Origin: Candidatus Cloacimonadota bacterium
Lineage (GTDB): Bacteria; Cloacimonadota; Cloacimonadia; Cloacimonadales; TCS61
Reading direction: 5' to 3'
Length of the DNA: 7,565 nt
Assembly: GCA_030596265.1 (NCBI GenBank)
Contig: JAUVKM010000093.1
Span: forward strand, 1 to 7,565
Shown piece after piece: positions 1-7,559 of the stretch (positions within the stretch are counted from its first letter, which is position 1; each line of letters opens with the position of its first letter). The translations under genes were made by a program, and so were the position numbers. The notes under the pieces are model-generated. The model worked only from the letters and a program-made list of their open reading frames with translations. It did no database searches and had not been told where the DNA came from.

Positions 1-1135
1 GATAGAATGTTCTCTCTTTTATGGAATTATAAGCTTCATTTCCAATTGTATTTCCTGAACTTCTGGCATTGGTGAAAAATGAGAGAGAATTACTGAAATT
101 ATTATTTTTAAAACTATTGTACCCTATCTGATAATAGGCAACCGGAGCAAAATTATGATCTGGATTATCATCAATGAATTCCTGTAGCATTTCAATATTA
201 TCATCGATCTTTGCAAGATAGAAAACACTATTTGAACTTATTTCTTCATCGGTAGAATTCACTAATTCATTCAAGATTTTTTTAGCTTTTTTGGCATTAT
301 GTAATTCATAATAACATAAAGCAGAGTAGTATTGTGCCTTCTCTGAGGTTAATTTCTTCAATCTATCCAATGCTTCATCAAATCTTCCAACTTCATAGAA
401 AGCAGTTCCCAAGATTAAATTATATTTACTATAGTATTGAGAAGATGAGGGAATTATGTCTATATCAATAGAGAATACTTTATCTATCCTGTCGTTAGCA
501 AGATTGTAGTGTTGATATAATAAAATAGCTCTGAATTTATTCTCAGAATCTGGTTTTTGTATGATATCTTCTGCAACTCTATCAAGATCTACAAGCTTGT
601 TTTGGGCTATTCTCAATTCCAATAACGCTGATAATATTATTGTTCTATGATCCAATGAAAGAGCATTCTCTAAGTTTGATAACGCACTATCAAAATTATT
701 TTGAATAAAATCAATCTTTCCAAGATAATAATAAGCTTTCCAAGCTAGTTGATTATCAGAATAATCGCTAACAAATTTCTTAAAAACAGTTCTTGCCTGC
801 TTATATTTATTTAGGGAATATCTGCTCTGTCCCAGTCCTAATGCGACTTCTGCGCGGATTGCAGGATGTGATGATGTTGCATATAGTTCGTTAAAATACT
901 TTTCAGCATTTTTATGGTCCTCTTCTGCAAGGTAGATATTACCCAGTAGGAACTTAATATCTGCTTCCACCTTACTTTGTGGATAATTTGTGAGGAATTT
1001 ATTGAGTTCAACTTTTGCTAATTCGTAATTTTTGTCTCTATAAAGTCCAACTGCAAACTGTAGATCTTCTCTTTGGTCTGCAACCAGCATTACAGCAAAA
1101 ACCAGTATTAAACTTATGATGATAATTTTTTTCAT
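1..1135 (-). CDS. Exported TPR-repeat protein (partial, C-terminus beyond left edge)
   Basis: This open frame runs from ATG at 1133-1135 through 378 codons to the window edge without a stop, so the 3' end is missing. The product starts MKKIIIISLILVFAVMLVAD: two lysines, a hydrophobic core, and a plausible signal peptidase I site after LVA (residue 19). There is no lipobox cysteine. The rest is a string of TPR-like helix pairs near 22-54, 57-90, 94-127, 131-163, 234-263, 267-293 and 330-360. Typical pieces are LYRDKNYELAKVELNKFL and GTAFYEVGRFDEALDRLKK. Phrases such as FLTNYPQSK followed by a new helix are typical of the periplasmic BamD/YbgF-like TPR proteins. It is probably a periplasmic or envelope-associated scaffold; no enzymatic motif is seen. 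It starts 17 bases after the preceding stop with a TTGAGG ribosome binding site, placing it third in the operon. A YbgF/CpoB-like or other envelope-assembly role is possible, but the truncated sequence does not allow a precise call. Confidence 0.88.
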   Translation of the reverse strand, partial: MKKIIIISLILVFAVMLVADQREDLQFAVGLYRDKNYELAKVELNKFLTNYPQSKVEADIKFLLGNIYLAEEDHKNAEKYFNELYATSSHPAIRAEVALGLGQSRYSLNKYKQARTVFKKFVSDYSDNQLAWKAYYYLGKIDFIQNNFDSALSNLENALSLDHRTIILSALLELRIAQNKLVDLDRVAEDIIQKPDSENKFRAILLYQHYNLANDRIDKVFSIDIDIIPSSSQYYSKYNLILGTAFYEVGRFDEALDRLKKLTSEKAQYYSALCYYELHNAKKAKKILNELVNSTDEEISSNSVFYLAKIDDNIEMLQEFIDDNPDHNFAPVAYYQIGYNSFKNNNFSNSLSFFTNARSSGNTIGNEAYNSIKERTFY

Positions 1136-1140
1136 TTATA

Positions 1141-1146
1141 CCTCAA
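1141..1146 (-). promoter_or_regulatory. Ribosome binding site of the exported TPR protein gene
   Basis: TTGAGG, with a GAGG core, lies 5 bases before the ATG at 1133-1135, inside the 17-base gap after the TAG stop of the preceding gene. It supports both the chosen start and operon organisation. Confidence 0.65.
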
Positions 1147-1152
1147 GAATAA

Positions 1153-2034
1153 CTATTTATCTAACACATCATGGATTATATTTTTCAATTCATTGATATT
1201 ATTTTGTTCAACACATTTCAATGATCTATCGCCAGAATTAGTTCCCAAAAAGATCTGATCTACTTCCAGATCCGCAAATGTTCCCGCGATTTCTAATCTA
1301 TCAGTTATCAATAGATCACTTACCTTTGCCAAACTATAAAGCTCTAATAAGTTTGCAACATGAATTTCTTCAATATTTATAAATTCTTTATCATGAATTC
1401 TTTTACCTGTAAAATAAACATTAGTAGAGAATTCTTGTTTTATGATATGAACTATTTTCTCTATCATTTTTGCTGAAATGTCATTACTAAAATCCAGAAT
1501 AAAATTTTTAAATCTATTTTTTATAAACTGATGTTTCGCAACCATTAATTCAGATTTTGGAATTTCAATATCGAATTGATATCTTTTCCATGAGAAATCA
1601 AAGAAATCTGCAAATTTCTTTAATAAATATACCGGATCTGTTGGAGTAGGAAGAAATTGCAAATTTGCTGGATTATTAATATCCAATATCGTTGAACTTT
1701 TGCAATGATTTAGAACTTTACGTATTTTCTTTAAAGAACTGAAATTGAAAATAACCGCATTATTAAAGGGTTTAATATCATTATCAATATTAAAATATGT
1801 TGTGACCTCTTCTTGATCTATCCTTTTAAAAAAGGCATAATCATAATCAGGAAGAATGACTGATATTTGTTTAAAATGATATTTCCAGTTTAGAATATGT
1901 GATAGTATAGAAGATGTCTGATTTGAATCATCAGGACAGAATATCACAACTCTTTCCCCAGTTGCCACAATGTTTGTAAAACTATGTTGTTCCCACGATA
2001 ATTTACGATTAAATATTCTCTTTAATAATTTCAT
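1153..2034 (-). CDS. Uncharacterised 293-aa protein, possibly a degenerate GT9-like (GT-B fold) protein
   Basis: I do not recognise this gene with certainty. The 293-residue product has a basic N-terminus but no signal peptide or membrane segment, so it is probably cytoplasmic. Two alpha/beta halves are suggested. The N-terminal half has a strand-loop-helix start (VVIFCPDD, 29-36) followed by a second strand (ISVILP, 57-62). The C-terminal half (about 178-290) runs FILDF, NVYFTG, then NLLELYSLAKVSDLLITD (228-245) and a strand IFLG (261-264). That C-terminal pattern resembles the donor-binding half of GT9 heptosyltransferases, where an 'elaali..adlvitnDsG..HlA..lg' stretch is typical. The Gly-Pro-x-His signature expected after the aspartate is absent (DRLEIAGTFADL instead), and so is the N-terminal GD motif. 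It may therefore be a non-catalytic or highly diverged relative. Its start lies 10 bases after the kinase stop, with an AGGGG ribosome binding site, so it is very likely co-transcribed and perhaps translationally coupled. The reading frame is certain; the family is tentative. Confidence 0.85.
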   Translation of the reverse strand: MKLLKRIFNRKLSWEQHSFTNIVATGERVVIFCPDDSNQTSSILSHILNWKYHFKQISVILPDYDYAFFKRIDQEEVTTYFNIDNDIKPFNNAVIFNFSSLKKIRKVLNHCKSSTILDINNPANLQFLPTPTDPVYLLKKFADFFDFSWKRYQFDIEIPKSELMVAKHQFIKNRFKNFILDFSNDISAKMIEKIVHIIKQEFSTNVYFTGKRIHDKEFINIEEIHVANLLELYSLAKVSDLLITDRLEIAGTFADLEVDQIFLGTNSGDRSLKCVEQNNINELKNIIHDVLDK

Positions 2035-2038
2035 TTTT

Positions 2039-2043
2039 CCCCT
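2039..2043 (-). promoter_or_regulatory. Ribosome binding site of the 293-aa protein gene
   Basis: AGGGG followed by AAAA and then ATG. The spacing is short (4 bases). The site starts directly after the kinase TAA stop, with one intervening base, so ribosomes ending the kinase could re-initiate here. Confidence 0.6.
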
Positions 2044-2044
2044 A

Positions 2045-5000
2045 TTAATTAAAAGGTATAATTATAAAGACTGTAGTACCTTCATTTTCTTTACTGTTTA
2101 TCCATATTCTACCATTATGCAGATTCGCAATGAGCCTTGCTGTGGAAAGACCAAGCCCCAATCCGCTGGAATGAAATTCAATATCTCCTGAACTATGTGA
2201 AATAATATCGGTTAATTCATAGAATTTTTGGAATATCTTTTCGTGCTCTTTTTCGGGAATTCCAATTCCATTATCATTGATATATACTACTAAACTCTCC
2301 TTTCCATTGATCTCTTCCTGTTGAAAAGCGGAATGTCGTGCTCCAATTGTTATTGTTCCAAAATCTTTTGTGAAACGAATTGCATTATGCACTATATTGG
2401 ACATCATTAAGTAAAAAGCGTTCCAATTGATATGTACTTTCTGAAGTTTAGATTCTACCTCTAACCTGAAGATCATATTCCTTTTTTCTGAAATACGTTC
2501 ACCTTCTTTCTTCAATTCCGTGAGAAGATCAAGAATATTTATCTTTTCCTTATGAAGCTTTTTCAACATTTGGTACTTATTAAAATTGATGATATCATTA
2601 ATTGTAGTATCTAATTTATGAGAGCTATTAAATAAAGATTTAATAATTTCTTTCTCTTTTCCCGGAAGTTTAGCCTTGTTTAGAAGTTGTGTGTATCCAT
2701 GAATTGCTACGAGAGGAGTTTTAAGTTCATGAGAGACAATGTTAATGAAGTCTTTTTTAAGATCATCTAGTGAGCTTATTTCTTTATTGGTCTGAGTTAA
2801 CACCTCATACTGTTGTGCATTTTTTATTGCTGTAGATATTTGAGTCAGCATTAATTTCATAAAATCAGGATTTATCTGCATTTCGCTTTTCTCTGTACTA
2901 AGATTATCTAAATATAGAAAACCATAAATATTCCCGTCAACAATAAGTGGAGCACAGTAAATCGATAAAACTTCAGTACTAAGCTCAGAATAATTACTAA
3001 AAATATTTTCTTCTTTAGCATTTACAACATGAATAGGCTGCTTGATCCTTTGAACTTCACTCAGAATGCTTTTGCTGATATACAAATAATTCGTCAATAT
3101 ATGCATTGAATCATCCATTGCTACCTTGTAAGTATAATTTTCATACATATCTTTTTTAATAAGAAACCCACGTGTACTTCCTGTGAAATCCAATGTGAAA
3201 GCAACAACTTCCTGCTCCAATTTATCCAGGTTAAGAATTGCAAAGAATTTGCGGGTAATATCAATTAATTTTGACATTGATGCCATATCTTTGTTTAGAG
3301 TAATAAATTCATCAATACGGATAAGAATGGAAGTTAGATGCAATCTTAGATTCTTTACGATCTCGATTTCTTTTTTCTGATAGATAAGTTCACCTTTATC
3401 TGCCAATATTAAACATCCAACCTCAGCCGTCTTGATCTTTAGAGGTATGAATAAGACATGAGATCTATTTATTTTCTTGGAAATTATTTCAGTTTTAGTT
3501 AATGATTCCTGAATGTATTTAAACATTTTATCTGAATACAAATATTCATTCTCAACATTGTGTTTCAGGAAAGGTTCTTTATGCTTTTCTATTTCATCTT
3601 TTAATATTATCACATAATGATCTGGTGCAAGTAATTTTGTTATTGTCCTATTAATGAAGAATTTCATTCTGGATGTATCTCTTAGTTTTAGAATATCATA
3701 TAATTCTTCTTGCCATTTTTCTGTTGATTCAGTGAATCGAGGTTCAATTTTTACAGTTTTGAATCCAATAAAGCTTTTTAAATGGTACTTTGTTTTTCTG
3801 CAATACAATTCTTTATCATGTTTAGAAAGTCTTTTTGTATTTGCATTAATTAATAATTTATATCTATCAAAGAATAATTTTGCTTTACGCTTCATATTTA
3901 AGTAAGCGTATATCTGAACTATTAGACCGTAAACTTCGGTTTCCAATAAATAAAGTTCGTTTTTTTGTACATATCCAATCAAATTAAAAAGATTACGTAA
4001 AAGAACCCTTAAGTTAACATTTCCATCGAGAAGATGAATTTTTATTTTTTTGATCTTAAGAACAGTTTCCCAATACTTGAAGTTATTTTTTTCACAAAGA
4101 TTTTCGGCTTTACGGCAAGCTAATATTGCCTTATTTATTTCTCCAAGACCGGTATAGCATTCTGAGAGGCGTATACTATTTATAGTTTGAGCATAATCAC
4201 TTTTGTTTTGCTTTGAGAAAGTAAATGCCTTATCAATGATCTCAAGTCCACCCGAATAGTCTGTTTTAATTATCTTCAAGAAACCAAGCATCTGATAATA
4301 AAATTCATGCTCATGACTTTCAAAGAATAGATCTTCAGACTTTTTCAGCATCTGCTCTATCAGCCCATAATCACCGATTTCATATAGATAATAAAAGAAA
4401 GTCTTTGTTAAAGGTGTAACCTGATATATCTCCCCTTTTATCAGGTTGGGAACATGTTCCTTAATAAATTTGTAATAGTAGTAAAAATTCTTTATCTTAC
4501 TTTTGGCTATTGCCAGGTTATTTATGATAGATTTATAAAAAGGCTTCATCTCTAATTTATTAGAAAAAGTATATGCTTTCTTCAATAAATTCTCTGCTAT
4601 GGTAAAATTACCAAGTTTAATATGTGCTTCACCCTGATTAAGAAGAACAAGCACACCATAACGTTTTGAATTGATCTCTTCTGCGAGAACTTGTGCTTTT
4701 TTAAAGTACCTAAAAGCTTTATTTGTGTCACCTTTTGTTAAAGCGACATCTCCAATATTATTATAAACTGCTACAAGCTGACGCTTATAGCCAATACGTT
4801 CCCAGATCTTTTTAGCAGTTTCAAAGTTTCTATCGGCTTCGTCTAAAAGTTTTTTGTTTCTATATAGAACACCAAGCGCATTATGAAGTCTTCCCAACCT
4901 GATAAAATAGTTTGGATTATTCTGAGTTTTAATATTTTGTAAATAATCTTCAATAATATTTATACCTTCATCTAAACTACCACTGAAACCATAATGGAGT

Positions 5001-7483
5001 CCTTTATGAGTAATATAACAAATTTCCTTTTCCTCAGGGAGTGTATATCCATCTAATTCTTTAATATATTTACCCATCTCATTAATTCTATTCATGGAAA
5101 GCATAGTCCTGCATAGATTTATAAGAATTTCTATTCTCGAGCTACCTGTAATTACACTTTTCAATGCTCTCTCAAATCTCCTTTTGCTATGAGATAATTT
5201 TTCCATCACAAAATAGAACATACCTATTATCATATGTTTTTCAGGAATATCCGGCATTTTTATTATATTAAGTTTCAAATTTTCGGATAATTGTTTATCT
5301 GTAGCCCATTCAGATTTTTCCATTAAGAGTTTAAGATCCGAACGTAGATCGCACTCTTTTACTTCTAAATCCGGTGAGAAATCTAGAACAATGATTTTTG
5401 CAATCTGTTCAAAAGCATTTTCATGCTGCCCTTTTCCTGTGAATAACTCTACAGACAATAATAAATATTTACGAACTGCTTCAAAATCATTAACAAATTT
5501 AGCATGTTCAATAATACCATTAAGAAAAGGAAAAAGTGTAATTTGTTCATCTTTAAAATATTTTAGAACTTTATTTGAAATGATTTTCTTTGTTTTGTCA
5601 GAAAGTTCATTATTAAAGTATTCTTGAGCTTCCTTGAAGGTAAAATAATAATATTCATCCACTTTTTTTAGAATTTCATTATTAATTCCGTCTGAGAGAA
5701 AAAAGAACAGAGTTTTATCATCAATATCTAAAATTGATTTAATCAATGCACTTGAAAGAGGAGTTTCGATACAAGACAATTTCTTTAAATATTGATAACT
5801 TGATTTAGAGAGATGATTTATTCTTAATTTTATAGCATCATGGATGTCCTTTGGCAATTTGTACTTATCCAGGTCATAATCAAAATTGAACTTATTTGTT
5901 TCTAAGATCAATCTTTTATCGGTTAGATCAAGAAGGATCTGCTCAATGAACATAGGGTTTCCATTTGAGCGTAGCCAAATTTTATTAACAAAATTTCCTG
6001 GTGGTGTTTTCATTAATAATCTAGATATATAAAACTCAGTTTGCTTATAAGTAAGTGCATCTATTGTCATCTGGACCGGATGCATCAATCCTGCTAATTT
6101 GCGCGGATCATTAATACTAAGAATTATGAGGATTGATCGTCTAGTTACTTCATTGGAAATATAATTTAGAAAGCTGAATACATCTTCAGTTAAATACTCC
6201 GCTTGTCTAATTATATAAATAAGCGGCTTCTCTTCAGAGAGGTGATAAATAAAACTTGATGCCGTTTTATAATCAAGTTCAAGATCATCTTTTTTATATT
6301 TTTGATCCGAATTTAATTTTTCTGAATCAAATAAGTATTTACTTAGTGTTGGAGATATCTTTGATAGATCTGAAGCTATCTTCTTATTTGTCTTTGCAGC
6401 TCGGTAAAATTCTTTGATCAGAGCGAAAAAAGGATCCTTATTTGAAGAACTGCATATATAATCAAAAATATTATATTTATCTGTTAACAGGTGGTAACGG
6501 AAAAGTGTAAGTACATTACTTTTTCCTAAACCCTTACCGGCAGAAAGGGAGATAATTTTTCCATTATCTTTACTAATTATTGGAATATAATCAAGTAGTC
6601 TATGAGAATAATCTTCACGAACTATGTAATCACTGAATTGAATATTATTAACAATCGATTTTTTTTTGGAGAAAGGATATTTTTTCGGTTGGATATGATT
6701 TATCTGTTGTATTATGCCTTCTGCATCCTTAAACCTGTCTTTTGGATCTTTTTCTAATAGTTTTAAGATTATCTTCTCCAGATCATTCGGTATATCAGGA
6801 TTTAATTCAGTTGGGAATTTAGGAAATAAATTAAACTCATCACCAGCAAGAATGGTAGAAAGCTGTTCAACCGTATAGGGTAATGTTCCTGTAGTGATTT
6901 GATATAACATAACACCGAGTGAATAAAAATCACTTTGAACCACAGCTTCATTACCAGTAAATACTTCTGGTGCAACGTAAGGTAGTACATTGCCAATTCG
7001 CTGGTCTGTTCTCTCTATATCAATTTTAGTAAAACCATAATCCATCAATTTCAGGACAGGTTGATTCTTCTTGATCTTATAAACTACATTATTGGGTTTT
7101 AAGTCTCTATGAATTATATTCTGGCTATGTAATGCACTTAAAGCATAGCAGATCTGTACAATAATGTCGTAGAATAATTCTTCGTTAGATTTACGGTATT
7201 TAAAGCTTGAGAGTGTTTTTCCTTCATAGTATTCACAAAGATAATATATATGATTTTCATAACTACCAAAGTCATTCACTTGTATTAGGTTGGGATGATG
7301 CAATTTAGTAATATGATGCATGTTTTCTGCAGAGAACTTTTCATAAAGACTGTCTGCATCTAACGTCTGGAAAAGTTTAAGAACATATTTTTTCTGAGTT
7401 CTCAGGTCGATTACTTTATATACAGTTGCCCAAACACCAGCACCCAATTTTTTTTCTACTTTGTACCGCGAGTCAATTATCAT
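2045..7483 (-). CDS. HstK-like hybrid serine/threonine-histidine kinase (STK - STAND NTPase - TPR - GAF - GAF - HisKA - HATPase)
   Basis: This large cytoplasmic signal-integration protein should phosphorylate Ser/Thr targets and also autophosphorylate on histidine. Domains seen, in 1812 residues: (1) Ser/Thr kinase, about 7-263, with Gly-rich loop G14-A-G16, VAIK-type K36, probable alpha-C E53, HRDLKPNN with D127/K129/N132, DYG in place of DFG at 148-150, APE at 171-173, D185 and R250. All catalytic residues are present. (2) STAND/AAA_16-like NTPase, about 285-650, with P-loop AGKGLGKS (315-322), a GNPMFIEQ motif (508-515) and a following winged-helix-like part; the expected Walker B acids are replaced by R426-Q427. 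(3) TPR-like helices, about 660-1215, with the clearest repeats near 864-897, 905-938, 945-978 and 1100-1133. (4) A divergent GAF, about 1258-1395, and a clearer GAF, about 1403-1557. (5) HisKA with SHELKTP (phospho-acceptor H1585, ExxT for phosphatase activity), then HATPase with N1700 in the N-box, DNGIGIP (1737-1743) and GLGLGL (1774-1779). No membrane segment or receiver domain is visible. The order matches the cyanobacterial HstK family, whose members are also very large. The ATG start follows an AAGGAG ribosome binding site. It is the first gene of the apparent operon. Its stimulus and partners cannot be read from the sequence. Confidence 0.93.
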   Translation of the reverse strand: MIIDSRYKVEKKLGAGVWATVYKVIDLRTQKKYVLKLFQTLDADSLYEKFSAENMHHITKLHHPNLIQVNDFGSYENHIYYLCEYYEGKTLSSFKYRKSNEELFYDIIVQICYALSALHSQNIIHRDLKPNNVVYKIKKNQPVLKLMDYGFTKIDIERTDQRIGNVLPYVAPEVFTGNEAVVQSDFYSLGVMLYQITTGTLPYTVEQLSTILAGDEFNLFPKFPTELNPDIPNDLEKIILKLLEKDPKDRFKDAEGIIQQINHIQPKKYPFSKKKSIVNNIQFSDYIVREDYSHRLLDYIPIISKDNGKIISLSAGKGLGKSNVLTLFRYHLLTDKYNIFDYICSSSNKDPFFALIKEFYRAAKTNKKIASDLSKISPTLSKYLFDSEKLNSDQKYKKDDLELDYKTASSFIYHLSEEKPLIYIIRQAEYLTEDVFSFLNYISNEVTRRSILIILSINDPRKLAGLMHPVQMTIDALTYKQTEFYISRLLMKTPPGNFVNKIWLRSNGNPMFIEQILLDLTDKRLILETNKFNFDYDLDKYKLPKDIHDAIKLRINHLSKSSYQYLKKLSCIETPLSSALIKSILDIDDKTLFFFLSDGINNEILKKVDEYYYFTFKEAQEYFNNELSDKTKKIISNKVLKYFKDEQITLFPFLNGIIEHAKFVNDFEAVRKYLLLSVELFTGKGQHENAFEQIAKIIVLDFSPDLEVKECDLRSDLKLLMEKSEWATDKQLSENLKLNIIKMPDIPEKHMIIGMFYFVMEKLSHSKRRFERALKSVITGSSRIEILINLCRTMLSMNRINEMGKYIKELDGYTLPEEKEICYITHKGLHYGFSGSLDEGINIIEDYLQNIKTQNNPNYFIRLGRLHNALGVLYRNKKLLDEADRNFETAKKIWERIGYKRQLVAVYNNIGDVALTKGDTNKAFRYFKKAQVLAEEINSKRYGVLVLLNQGEAHIKLGNFTIAENLLKKAYTFSNKLEMKPFYKSIINNLAIAKSKIKNFYYYYKFIKEHVPNLIKGEIYQVTPLTKTFFYYLYEIGDYGLIEQMLKKSEDLFFESHEHEFYYQMLGFLKIIKTDYSGGLEIIDKAFTFSKQNKSDYAQTINSIRLSECYTGLGEINKAILACRKAENLCEKNNFKYWETVLKIKKIKIHLLDGNVNLRVLLRNLFNLIGYVQKNELYLLETEVYGLIVQIYAYLNMKRKAKLFFDRYKLLINANTKRLSKHDKELYCRKTKYHLKSFIGFKTVKIEPRFTESTEKWQEELYDILKLRDTSRMKFFINRTITKLLAPDHYVIILKDEIEKHKEPFLKHNVENEYLYSDKMFKYIQESLTKTEIISKKINRSHVLFIPLKIKTAEVGCLILADKGELIYQKKEIEIVKNLRLHLTSILIRIDEFITLNKDMASMSKLIDITRKFFAILNLDKLEQEVVAFTLDFTGSTRGFLIKKDMYENYTYKVAMDDSMHILTNYLYISKSILSEVQRIKQPIHVVNAKEENIFSNYSELSTEVLSIYCAPLIVDGNIYGFLYLDNLSTEKSEMQINPDFMKLMLTQISTAIKNAQQYEVLTQTNKEISSLDDLKKDFINIVSHELKTPLVAIHGYTQLLNKAKLPGKEKEIIKSLFNSSHKLDTTINDIINFNKYQMLKKLHKEKINILDLLTELKKEGERISEKRNMIFRLEVESKLQKVHINWNAFYLMMSNIVHNAIRFTKDFGTITIGARHSAFQQEEINGKESLVVYINDNGIGIPEKEHEKIFQKFYELTDIISHSSGDIEFHSSGLGLGLSTARLIANLHNGRIWINSKENEGTTVFIIIPFN

Positions 7484-7489
7484 TATTCA

Positions 7490-7495
7490 CTCCTT
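7490..7495 (-). promoter_or_regulatory. Ribosome binding site of the hybrid kinase gene
   Basis: AAGGAG on the minus strand ends 6 bases before the ATG at 7481-7483. It is a strong match to the anti-Shine-Dalgarno sequence at good spacing and supports this ATG as the start. Confidence 0.8.
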
Positions 7496-7506
7496 TTCTG
7501 TTTTCC

Positions 7507-7535
7507 TTTATTAATTAGTCTATATTCGTTGTCAA
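7507..7535 (-). promoter_or_regulatory. Predicted sigma-70-type promoter of the kinase operon
   Basis: On the minus strand a perfect -35 hexamer TTGACA (7530-7535) is followed after 17 bases by AATAAA (7507-7512), a 4-of-6 match to the -10 consensus. The region upstream of the -35 (about 7551-7565) is almost pure A/T and could act as an UP element. Transcription would begin near 7500, leaving a leader of about 17 bases that just contains the ribosome binding site. The -10 is weak, so the call is moderate. Confidence 0.5.
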
Positions 7536-7559
7536 GAAAGTGATAATGGAATTTATAAT
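7529..7559 (+). promoter_or_regulatory. Possible divergent promoter leading out of the window
   Basis: On the plus strand TTGTCA (7529-7534, 5 of 6 to the -35 consensus) is followed by a perfect TATAAT (7554-7559). The spacer is 19 bases, longer than ideal. The -35 overlaps that of the kinase promoter on the other strand because TTGTCAA is nearly self-complementary. In such AT-rich DNA a chance TATAAT is likely, so confidence is low. A plus-strand gene just right of the window would strengthen it. Confidence 0.2.

Noticed and set aside
1079..1135. Lipoprotein signal on the TPR protein
   Set aside because: The N-terminal hydrophobic segment ends LVADQ with no cysteine, so a signal peptidase I substrate is more likely.
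1136..1152. A terminator or separate promoter between the second and third genes
   Set aside because: The gap is only 17 bases, with a ribosome binding site and no inverted repeat or T-run.
1970..2191. A 73-codon plus-strand open frame across the kinase/293-aa gene junction
   Set aside because: It lies antisense to two well-supported genes and over their ribosome binding site; its product shows no recognisable domain and it has no clear ribosome binding site.
3183..3905. Two plus-strand open frames (3183-3380 and 3654-3905)
   Set aside because: They are antisense to the GAF and TPR-GAF linker coding regions; the products have no recognisable motif and are expected by chance opposite a long AT-rich gene.
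5391..5627. A 78-codon plus-strand open frame
   Set aside because: It is antisense to the helical part of the kinase gene, with no motif or initiation signal.
6802..6996. A 64-codon minus-strand open frame with a hydrophobic-looking product
   Set aside because: It is in another frame inside the Ser/Thr kinase domain, whose conserved motifs establish the true frame.
2045..7483. Suspicion that the giant gene is an assembly artefact or recent fusion of a Ser/Thr kinase gene and a histidine kinase gene
   Set aside because: The frame is continuous, base composition looks uniform throughout, and the same domain order is known in HstK-type proteins.
7552..7557. TATAAA on the minus strand as an alternative -10 for the kinase gene
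   Set aside because: Its -35 would fall outside the window and cannot be judged; the TTGACA promoter nearer the gene is the better supported choice.
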